Shown here: positions 1-6,060 of the stretch, piece after piece
Numbering within the stretch: position 1 is the first letter of the stretch
Layout: the number at the start of each line of letters is the position of its first letter
Assembly (NCBI GenBank): GCA_046049215.1
Contig: JBJOER010000154.1
Span: 1 to 7,334 of the forward strand
Origin: JAJTFW01 sp046049215
GTDB lineage: Bacteria > Bacteroidota > Bacteroidia > AKYH767-A > OLB10
Length of the DNA stretch: 7,334 nt
Direction of reading: 5' to 3'
Notes under the pieces: model-generated
The model's input: only the letters and a program-made list of their open reading frames with translations
Database searches by the model: none
What the model was told of the DNA's origin: nothing
Translations under genes and position numbers: made by a program

Positions 1-26
1 CGCGCTTCCTGGAAAAGGAACTATGA
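1..26 (+). CDS. uvrA: C-terminal end of an upstream gene, probably UvrA (partial)
   Basis: Only the last seven codons and the TGA stop are inside the window (reading frame starting at base 3), giving the residues RFLEKEL. UvrA, the damage-recognition ATPase of nucleotide excision repair, typically ends in a segment like TG(K/R)FLKxEL, and this tail fits that pattern. From memory, Bacteroidota genomes often carry a TIGR00730/LOG gene next to uvrA, and such a gene starts 39 bases downstream here. The identification rests on seven residues plus context, so it is tentative. Another frame (bases 1-57, ending TAA) is also open and cannot be excluded as the real gene end. Confidence 0.42.
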
Positions 27-65
27 AATGCGGAACCTATTCCGTATTGAAACGTAAAACCAAAC

Positions 66-773
66 ATGCAACACGACGAATCCAAAATCCGAAAAGCGTT
101 CAGCAAGAAGGACTGGCAGGAAATCAAAACACAGGACACCTGGCAGATCTTCAAAATCATGGCTGAGTTTGTGGAAGGCTTCGAAAAAATGAGCAGAATT
201 GGCCCTTGCGTCTCCATTTTCGGATCCGCTCGTACTGAGCCCGGAACAACTTACTATCTCCTCGCAGAAGAAATCGCATACAAACTCACACGGGAGGGAT
301 ATGGAATCATCACGGGAGGTGGACCCGGAATCATGGAAGCTGCCAACAAAGGCGCGCAAAAAGGGAATGGCAAATCAGTAGGGCTCAACATCAAACTGCC
401 CTTTGAACAGGCCCCCAATCCGTTCATCGATTACGACAAGAACATCACGTTCGACTACTTCTTCGTACGCAAATTGATGTTCATCAAATATGCTCAAGGC
501 TTCATTGTTCTGCCCGGAGGTTTCGGCACCATGGATGAACTTTTCGAATCACTTACGCTGATCCAAACTCATAAAATAGGTCGCTTCCCGATTGTTCTGG
601 TCGGAAAAAAATACTGGGACGGACTTTTACAATGGATACAAGATGTGCTTGTTACTGAAAAGTACATCAACCCGGACGATTTAAACCTTTTCAAAGTGGT
701 TGAAACCCCGGAAGAAGCCGTAGCTGTAATCAATTCGTTTTACTCCAAGTACTTGCTCAAGCCAAACTTCTAA
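66..773 (+). CDS. TIGR00730/LOG-family Rossmann-fold protein (nucleoside 5'-monophosphate phosphoribohydrolase-like)
   Basis: This 235-residue cytosolic protein belongs to the LOG family, often mis-annotated as lysine decarboxylase. Family members cleave the N-glycosidic bond of nucleoside 5'-monophosphates (cytokinin ribotides, AMP) to release the base and ribose 5-phosphate. Visible signatures are a Rossmann start (VSIFGSAR, near residue 50), the glycine-rich GGGPGIMEA at residues 84-92, the conserved FFVRK segment with R135, and the diagnostic PGGFGTMDE at 150-158, which carries the phosphate-binding glycines and catalytic glutamate. Length is normal for the longer TIGR00730 group, which has an extra N-terminal helical region (about residues 1-45 here). 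The ATG at 66 is the first start in the frame, and no strong Shine-Dalgarno precedes it. The substrate cannot be read from the sequence. The fold and family are near certain. Confidence 0.93.
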   Translation: MQHDESKIRKAFSKKDWQEIKTQDTWQIFKIMAEFVEGFEKMSRIGPCVSIFGSARTEPGTTYYLLAEEIAYKLTREGYGIITGGGPGIMEAANKGAQKGNGKSVGLNIKLPFEQAPNPFIDYDKNITFDYFFVRKLMFIKYAQGFIVLPGGFGTMDELFESLTLIQTHKIGRFPIVLVGKKYWDGLLQWIQDVLVTEKYINPDDLNLFKVVETPEEAVAVINSFYSKYLLKPNF

Positions 774-944
774 GAGGCTCGTTCAACTTTTTCGCAGGGA
801 ACGGGAAAATCCGCACCCAAACTGCAACCTTTCATAACGTTTTGCGGTAAAAACGCAAGCCGGATGGTGTTCATCTGTCATAATCGCCGCTGTTATGCAA
901 GCGCTGAGGATGACCATGAAGACAGGCTTCTTATAAACAGCAAA

Positions 945-1424
945 ATGGAAGAACAAGCAATCAACATCCTTCTTGTAGAGGACGACAGTGTAGATGTAAT
1001 GAATGTGCAGCGAGCATTCAAGAAAAACGATATCAGCCATCCGTTGCACGTGGCATTCAACGGCGTTGAAGCCCTTCATATGCTTCGAGGAACGCACGGC
1101 AAACCCAAGCTCAGCCCACTTCCCCGGATCATCCTTTTGGATATAAATATGCCGAAAATGAACGGTATAGAATTCCTCCGAGAAATCCGAAAAGATGAAG
1201 AATTAAAGTCCATCAGTGTCTTTGTGATGACCACCTCAAACGATGAACAAGACAAGATGGAAGCCTATAATTTGAATGTTGCCGGCTACATTCTCAAACC
1301 ACTGTCATTTGACAAATTCGTACATGCTGTCTCCATACTCAAAGATTACTGGAAACTTTGTGAGCAACCGGAAAATCAAACAGCGGTTCATTTAAAACAA
1401 GACGATAATCGGTTTTTCCAATGA
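945..1424 (+). CDS. Single-domain response regulator, Rcp1-like receiver
   Basis: A 159-residue stand-alone receiver (CheY-like) domain with no output domain. With the start at 945, the acidic pair is D13/D14, the phospho-acceptor D66 sits in LLDINMPKMNG, the switch residues are T96/T97 (MTTSN), and the conserved lysine is K118 followed by P119. The insertion between beta-2 and beta-3 (around LRGTHGKPKLSPLP) and the MTTSNDEQD stretch are typical of the Rcp1 group, which exchanges phosphate with (often phytochrome-like) histidine kinases. The frame is open upstream to an ATG at 864, which would add 27 residues. I prefer 945 because the receiver fold begins a few residues after it (INILLVEDD) and the extra segment resembles no receiver sequence. 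The stop overlaps the next start as ATGA, which implies translational coupling. The likely role is a diffusible phosphate carrier or sink. Confidence 0.9.
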   Translation: MEEQAINILLVEDDSVDVMNVQRAFKKNDISHPLHVAFNGVEALHMLRGTHGKPKLSPLPRIILLDINMPKMNGIEFLREIRKDEELKSISVFVMTTSNDEQDKMEAYNLNVAGYILKPLSFDKFVHAVSILKDYWKLCEQPENQTAVHLKQDDNRFFQ

Positions 1425-2197
1425 GCAGTTCACAAACGATGCTGTACTCAAATTACCGTCTGTTGATAGTCGAAGACGAGGAAATCAACCGGTTCGTACT
1501 TGAGAAAATCCTCCGTGCAGTCAATTGGAACTTCACGTTTGCCGGCTCAGGAGAGGAGGCGCTTGTGCTGATTCAAAACTCAGCATTTGACTTTGTCTTA
1601 CTAGACATCGAATTGCCGGGATTGAATGGGTATGAGACTGCAAAAGCAATCAAAAATCTGCATTGGCAAGACTCTACTCCACCGCATATACTGGCAATGA
1701 CCGGCCATCAATATACCGATCAAGCTATAAACACTGTCGATTGCGGAATCAATGGATGGATAGTAAAACCTTTCGACCTGGAACAGCTGCTATCCGCAAT
1801 ACTGAACACGATTGAACAAGCCGCAAACACAAATTTGAAGTCCGTCACCAATCTTAACCTTTTAACTGAAATAGCAGGTGACGACCCTGAATTCATTCGA
1901 ATCTGCATCGAACTGTTTCTGCGTGAAATGCCGGAAAACCTCAACCGATTGAACACGGCGATAAAAAATACTGAATGGGAGACCATCAGAACAACCAGCC
2001 ACAAGATGAAAACCTCATTGAATTATATGGGGATGAACGACTACAGATTAGCAGCGGCGAGCATAGAGAAGCTATCCCGGGACAAAAGAGACATGGAGTG
2101 TATCAGGTCGAGTGCGCAGTTGATCACAACAGGCTGCCAGCAGGCATTCAAAGAATTAAATGAATTCATGAATAAAAGCGAAGAACCCAAATCATGA
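1421..2197 (+). CDS. Receiver-HPt fusion protein (phosphorelay intermediate)
   Basis: This 258-residue protein contains two phosphorelay modules and no kinase. Residues 12-130 are a receiver: D19/E20 acidic pocket, phospho-acceptor D62 in LLDIELPGLNG, T94, and K116-P117. Residues 140-250 are a histidine phosphotransfer (HPt) helical domain with H194 in SHKMKTSLNYMG. The canonical HPt motif is HxLKGSSxxxG; here K-G reads K-T, a modest deviation. The arrangement resembles the C-terminal receiver-HPt part of tripartite hybrid kinases such as BarA/ArcB, detached from its kinase. It starts at the ATG that overlaps the previous stop and ends in another ATGA overlap with the next gene, so the three proteins should be made together. 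The inferred role is to pass phosphate between receivers of this operon or from a hybrid kinase encoded elsewhere. A start at 1439 (Met7) is also possible. Confidence 0.9.
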   Translation: MSSSQTMLYSNYRLLIVEDEEINRFVLEKILRAVNWNFTFAGSGEEALVLIQNSAFDFVLLDIELPGLNGYETAKAIKNLHWQDSTPPHILAMTGHQYTDQAINTVDCGINGWIVKPFDLEQLLSAILNTIEQAANTNLKSVTNLNLLTEIAGDDPEFIRICIELFLREMPENLNRLNTAIKNTEWETIRTTSHKMKTSLNYMGMNDYRLAAASIEKLSRDKRDMECIRSSAQLITTGCQQAFKELNEFMNKSEEPKS

Positions 2198-3369
2198 CAC
2201 CGGCAAAAATATTCCTGATTGAAGATGACATGATGGTTGCTGCCATCATCTCAAAAAAGGTTCTGGCATTGGAAAATACCGAAATCATTCACTTTGTCAC
2301 GGGGGAAGAATGCCTAAGCGCATTGAATGAAAAACCGGATATCGTGATCATTGACTACAATCTTCCAGGCATTGACGGATTGACCTTGCTGAAACAAGTC
2401 AAAATCAACAGTCCGGGCTCGATGGTTATCGTTTGTTCGGGTCAGGATGAGATGCGTGTAGCCATTGACTGCCTCGATAACGGTGCAAACAAATACATCA
2501 TCAAGGACGAAATGATGCTCATCAACCTTGAAAACGAATTGAAAAACCTGTCGATGAATGTCACCCTGAAACGGGAAGTGGAATTTCTTCAGGACCAGAT
2601 CATCGATCGAAACAAATACTCGAATATCATCGGCCATAGCCAACCCATATTGCGTGTTCTTCGCCTTATCCAAAAGGTTGAAAAAAACAACATGATGGTC
2701 TTGATTACCGGTCAGAGCGGAACCGGAAAGGAGCTGGTGGCGAAAGCCCTTCATTACAACAGTCCGCGGGCAAGGAAACCGTTCGTAGTAGTGAACATGG
2801 GCGCAATCCCATCTGAACTGATCGAGAGCGAGTTGTTCGGCCACGAGAAAGGTGCGTTCACCGATGCACGGGAGCGCAGAATCGGAAAATTCGAGCAGGC
2901 AGAAGGTGGGACCATCTTCCTGGATGAAATCGGAGAAATGGAGTTAGGGATGCAAGCTAAACTGCTGCGTATCCTTCAGGAAAAGGAGGTCACCAGGATC
3001 GGAAGCAATAAAACCATCAAGCTCGATTTCCGATTGGTAGCTGCGACAAACAGAAACCTGACAGAAGAAGTGAAAGCAGGCCGCTTCAGAGAGGACCTTT
3101 TCTACAGGATCCAGGGATTCCTAATCCATCTTCCCCCTCTGAATCAAAGAGGAGAAGACATCCTGTTACTCGCAAAGGCTTTTCTTAAAGAATTTTGCGA
3201 ACAAAACCGACTACCACAATTGACTATTGAAAAGGGCGCTTGCCAATTCATGCTGGATTACAAGTGGCCCGGGAATATAAGGGAATTGAAAGCAGTCATT
3301 GAACGTGCGGCATTGATGGCTGAAGTCAGCAGGATAACTGTTGAAGACCTGACCTTCGTCACCGCATAG
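2194..3369 (+). CDS. NtrC-type sigma-54 activator: receiver + AAA+, no DNA-binding domain
   Basis: A 391-residue response regulator that would drive open-complex formation by sigma-54 RNA polymerase through ATP hydrolysis. Residues 4-120 are a receiver with D11/D12, phospho-acceptor D54 (IIDYNLPGIDG), S82 and K104; the usual proline after this lysine is replaced by D105. Residues 142-370 are the AAA+ domain: Walker A GQSGTGKE 173-180, sigma-54 contact loop GAFTDA 220-225 (canonical GAFTGA), Walker B GTIFLDEI 239-246, sensor I AATN 283-286, arginine-finger region FREDLFYRI 298-306, and sensor II WPGNIREL 358-365. The chain stops 26 residues after sensor II, so the usual C-terminal Fis-type helix-turn-helix is missing. 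No HTH-like sequence continues in either other frame before the next gene. Helix-turn-helix-free activators are known (FlgR, CtcC). The target promoters are unknown. Confidence 0.94.
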   Translation: MTPAKIFLIEDDMMVAAIISKKVLALENTEIIHFVTGEECLSALNEKPDIVIIDYNLPGIDGLTLLKQVKINSPGSMVIVCSGQDEMRVAIDCLDNGANKYIIKDEMMLINLENELKNLSMNVTLKREVEFLQDQIIDRNKYSNIIGHSQPILRVLRLIQKVEKNNMMVLITGQSGTGKELVAKALHYNSPRARKPFVVVNMGAIPSELIESELFGHEKGAFTDARERRIGKFEQAEGGTIFLDEIGEMELGMQAKLLRILQEKEVTRIGSNKTIKLDFRLVAATNRNLTEEVKAGRFREDLFYRIQGFLIHLPPLNQRGEDILLLAKAFLKEFCEQNRLPQLTIEKGACQFMLDYKWPGNIRELKAVIERAALMAEVSRITVEDLTFVTA

Positions 3370-3410
3370 CGAGAAAGAAAGTAAAACGAAATATATCAAA
3401 TTTATTCAAG

Positions 3411-4526
3411 GTGGCTTATAAACTTAAACCCAAACAACGCCAACGGATGAGTACGCTGCAACGCGGCACACTCATTATCGCTTCGGGATCACTGATCGGA
3501 TTATCAGTTTACTTCGCCTTTTTCTCCCAATTGGCCACAAACACCGAAACTGTTGCTTCCGAACTCATGATTTCGAGTGATACTGGGAAAGATGGAGAAA
3601 TCATCACCCATTTTGATTGGAATTCCGGAGAACCACTTGAACCAACTTTCGGACTGAAAGCTACTCAATTGGGTAAAGGGACGGACTGTAGCTCAGACGG
3701 GGTCAAACAAACACCGGGACTAAGTGCCGGCAGAGAAAAAAATGCGATCCGACTCGAATTGCCTGCACAATCAGCCTTTAACTCAGACGGCATAGACATC
3801 TCAGTCGATTTTAGAAGACTTGAACCTTCGGGATCTTTTGTTACACGAGGAAAAGACTTCGACTTCGGCATTAAAAACGGAAAACTGTCAATTTTATACA
3901 AGGTCATCTCCCCTGCCGGCAAACAAACGCGCATAGAAAAAACGACCGACTATGAAATTCCGAAAGATTTGGATTTCAGAAACTACAGATTCGTTTACAA
4001 ACCCGCATCGGGCAAAGCCGAAATCCTTGTTGATGATATACCAATATGGAGTCACCATACTCAAGCATTTGACAAATTGAAATGGCAGGAGACCGATGGG
4101 ATACTGATCGGAAATGAAATGGAAGGGGATGGAAGTGGAAAGTGCATTTTTGACAACCTGTTCATCCGACAAAACGGAAGCACCATGAATATTCCGATCG
4201 AATTGCTGAGCTTCACAGCAGAACCTGAAGGCAACAAGATCATGCTAAACTGGTTCACCGGTAAAGAAACCGACACCGAATACTTCATCATTGAAAAAAG
4301 TTCGAATACTCAGACATTCGAGCAGATCGGAAAGGTCAAGGCTGCAGGCAAGTCTCAAAACCTCAAAGCCTACGCGCTGTTGGACACCAAACCATCGGAA
4401 GGGGTAAATTACTATCGGCTTGCCCTGAGCAACCACCGTTCGAAATCCATTTGGATACCAGTCATCGCCATACGCTATCAGCAAGATAAACCGGCCGAAC
4501 ACTCCCCGCCGCAAAGCTGGAAATAG
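3411..4526 (+). CDS. Membrane-anchored LamG-like and fibronectin-like domain protein
   Basis: This 371-residue protein has a basic N-terminus (KLKPKQRQR) followed by one hydrophobic segment at about residues 19-38, which fits a signal anchor or uncleaved signal. Residues about 60-255 look like a LamG/concanavalin-A-like beta sandwich (FDWNSGEPLEP, VDFRR, FVYKPASGKAEILVDDIPIW, FDNLFIRQNG). Its only two cysteines, C93 and C245, lie at opposite ends of this domain and could form a disulfide, which supports an extracytoplasmic location. Residues 261-353 match the fibronectin-III-like segment common in Bacteroidota surface proteins (IPIELLSFTAEPEGNKIMLNW, then a YYRLAL strand). No type IX secretion C-terminal domain follows; the chain ends in a short polar tail. 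GTG at 3411 is the start that keeps the basic leader; an ATG at 3447 (Met13) is the alternative. It lies 41 bases after the activator gene and just before a terminator, so it is probably in the same operon. The function is unknown. Confidence 0.8.
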   Translation: MAYKLKPKQRQRMSTLQRGTLIIASGSLIGLSVYFAFFSQLATNTETVASELMISSDTGKDGEIITHFDWNSGEPLEPTFGLKATQLGKGTDCSSDGVKQTPGLSAGREKNAIRLELPAQSAFNSDGIDISVDFRRLEPSGSFVTRGKDFDFGIKNGKLSILYKVISPAGKQTRIEKTTDYEIPKDLDFRNYRFVYKPASGKAEILVDDIPIWSHHTQAFDKLKWQETDGILIGNEMEGDGSGKCIFDNLFIRQNGSTMNIPIELLSFTAEPEGNKIMLNWFTGKETDTEYFIIEKSSNTQTFEQIGKVKAAGKSQNLKAYALLDTKPSEGVNYYRLALSNHRSKSIWIPVIAIRYQQDKPAEHSPPQSWK

Positions 4527-4545
4527 CGTACTCATCATCCATCAG

Positions 4546-4571
4546 AAAACCGGCCGGCGCCGGTTTTTTTT
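4546..4571 (+). terminator. Intrinsic (rho-independent) terminator
   Basis: A perfect 9-base-pair stem AAAACCGGC/GCCGGTTTT (4546-4554 with 4559-4567) encloses a 4-base loop, and a run of eight T residues spans 4564-4571. It lies 20 bases after the stop of the LamG-like gene, which is where the signalling operon should end. It separates that operon from mscL, so mscL needs its own promoter downstream of it. Confidence 0.9.
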
Positions 4572-4646
4572 ATTTAGAATAGGCTGAAGCTTGTGAAGAT
4601 CAACAGTTCCCGAAATTCCTTAGATTCGCAAGTACTAAATACCAAC

Positions 4647-5078
4647 ATGATGGGCTTTATCAAGGAATTCAAAGAATTCGCCACTGGCGGAAATCTAATA
4701 GATTTTGCAGTCGGTGTAGTTTTGGGTGGAGCGTTCACAAAGTTAACCGGAGCATTCGTCGATGGAATAATCATGCCTGCCATCGGGCTACTGGCGGGGG
4801 GCAGATCTATTGCTGACCTGAAATTCATTCTTCAGAAAGCAGAAAAAGCACGCTTCGACCAGTCCGGCAACCTGATTCAGGCGGAAGTAACAGAAGTGGC
4901 CATTCGCTACGGAGAATTCCTTTCAACCGCGATTGACTTCGCCATCGTGGCTTTTGCGATGTTTCTTATTGTCAAGGCCTCCAACCGCATGAGAAAACAG
5001 AAGGAAACAGCTCCAAGCGAACCAAGCAGTCAGGAGCAACTACTCACTGAAATCCGGGACTTACTCAAAAAACCCTGA
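4647..5078 (+). CDS. mscL: Large-conductance mechanosensitive channel MscL
   Basis: MscL forms a homopentameric inner-membrane pore that opens under membrane tension and releases solutes during hypo-osmotic shock. With the ATG at 4647 the protein has 143 residues, a normal length. The N-terminal amphipathic helix (GFIKEFKEFATGGN) is followed by TM1 (about 16-46, with the glycine-rich pore-lining LIDFAVGVVLGGAF and the conserved IIMPAIG), a periplasmic loop (about 50-87), TM2 (about 88-110, YGEFLSTAIDFAIVAFAMF), a basic NRMRKQK stretch and a C-terminal helix (about 126-142) that should form the cytoplasmic bundle. The frame is open upstream to a GTG at 4593, which would add 18 polar residues unlike any MscL leader. 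The start at 4647 or the adjacent ATG at 4650 fits the family much better. The next gene starts 8 bases after the stop. Confidence 0.95.
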   Translation: MMGFIKEFKEFATGGNLIDFAVGVVLGGAFTKLTGAFVDGIIMPAIGLLAGGRSIADLKFILQKAEKARFDQSGNLIQAEVTEVAIRYGEFLSTAIDFAIVAFAMFLIVKASNRMRKQKETAPSEPSSQEQLLTEIRDLLKKP

Positions 5079-5086
5079 ACACCGTC

Positions 5087-6025
5087 ATGAAAAAATCAAC
5101 TGCATGCTTCACCCTACTGCTATTGCTCACCGCGACATCCCTGCAAGGTCAAAATGATACTATTTGGAAGCGTGGTGGTGTATTCAACGTAGCATTCAAC
5201 CAGGTCAGCCTTAGCAATTGGGCTGCAGGGGGTGAAAATTCCGTCGCGCTAAATGCGATCGCCAACTTGTATGCCAACTACCGAAAAGGCAACATCAACT
5301 GGGACAATGCGCTTGACATGGGCTATGGAACCACCAAACTGGGTTCAGAGGGCATTCGGAAGAACGATGACCGTTTCGAACTAAACACCAAATTTGGATA
5401 CAACGCCCACAAATCGAAACTATTTTACACGGCGTTATTCAACTTCAGATCCCAATTCACTGACGGCTTCAACTATCCCCGCACAGACTCCAGCCAATAC
5501 ATCTCCCGGTTCGCCGCACCCGCATTCACACTGCTTGCGCTTGGAATCGACTATAAACCGCGTGATTACTTTTCCGTATTCCTCTCACCGGCCACCGCAA
5601 GGATGGTCATCGTGAATGACCCATTCCTGTCCGACCAGGGTGCATTCGGGGTAGATCCTGGGAAGAAAATCCGTTCCGAGGTCGGTGCATACCTGAACAC
5701 CCGTTTCCAAAAGGAAATCGTAACCAATATCACCGTCATGAACAAACTGGATCTTTTCAGCAATTACATGGACACCCCACAGAATATCGACATCAACTGG
5801 GAATTCCTTCTTTCAATGAAAGTCAACAAAGCCATCACCGTATCGCTGGGAACTCAACTCATCTATGATGACAACACGAAGATCCTGTTATTCGATGAAA
5901 AAAACGGGGCGCGCGTCCCTAAGCTAAGGGAAGACGGTACCCAGGCCAGTGGGCCACGTGTACAGTTCCGTCAATTGTTCGGCATCGGACTCTCCTACAA
6001 GTTCACCGGAGTCACGGTCGATTAA
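5087..6025 (+). CDS. DUF3078 family outer-membrane protein
   Basis: This 312-residue secreted protein has a classical signal peptide (KK, then a hydrophobic core TLLLLLTATS, with probable cleavage near G21/Q22). The conserved N-terminal signature of the DUF3078 family is clear at residues 38-52 (NQVSLSNWAAGGENS), followed by repeated alternating aromatic/polar strands (LYANYRKGNINWDNALDMGYG, FSVFLSPATAR, DINWEFLLSMKVNKAI). The chain continues to a near-terminal strand FGIGLSYKF. The pattern is that of a small outer-membrane beta-barrel. Members occur throughout Bacteroidota, and I know of no established function. The gene follows mscL by 8 bases and precedes the helicase by 35 bases, so shared transcription is likely, but a functional link is not implied. 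The family call is confident; the barrel is an inference from strand pattern. Confidence 0.88.
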   Translation: MKKSTACFTLLLLLTATSLQGQNDTIWKRGGVFNVAFNQVSLSNWAAGGENSVALNAIANLYANYRKGNINWDNALDMGYGTTKLGSEGIRKNDDRFELNTKFGYNAHKSKLFYTALFNFRSQFTDGFNYPRTDSSQYISRFAAPAFTLLALGIDYKPRDYFSVFLSPATARMVIVNDPFLSDQGAFGVDPGKKIRSEVGAYLNTRFQKEIVTNITVMNKLDLFSNYMDTPQNIDINWEFLLSMKVNKAITVSLGTQLIYDDNTKILLFDEKNGARVPKLREDGTQASGPRVQFRQLFGIGLSYKFTGVTVD

Positions 6026-6060
6026 TTTTTTCCAGAAAGACCTGACCCCCACCAAACATC

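Noticed and set aside
1..57. Alternative upstream gene end in the first frame (ending TAA at 55-57)
   Set aside because: It is open for 18 codons but its residues match no protein end I recognise, whereas the frame ending at 26 fits UvrA; it is not fully excluded.
21..359. Minus-strand open frame opposite the LOG-family gene
   Set aside because: It is low-complexity, serine/phenylalanine-rich antisense to a gene with clear family motifs, and shows no domain of its own.
864..944. 27-residue N-terminal extension of the first response regulator
   Set aside because: The receiver fold begins immediately after the ATG at 945 and the extension has no receiver-like character, so it is probably an untranslated leader.
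783..1097. Minus-strand open frame spanning the gap and the start of the first response regulator
   Set aside because: Half of it is antisense to the conserved receiver domain, and its product resembles no known protein.
2314..2844. Long (176-codon) minus-strand open frame inside the sigma-54 activator
   Set aside because: It is antisense to conserved receiver and AAA+ motifs; its histidine- and valine-rich product looks like a shadow of the + strand gene.
4666..4682. Two close GAATTC repeats at the start of mscL
   Set aside because: They simply encode the conserved KEFKEF residues of the MscL N-terminal helix.
6004..6032. Possible terminator at the end of the DUF3078 gene (ACCG...CGGT followed by a T run)
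   Set aside because: The stem is only four base pairs, overlaps the coding sequence and is separated from the T run by several bases, so it is unlikely to terminate transcription.
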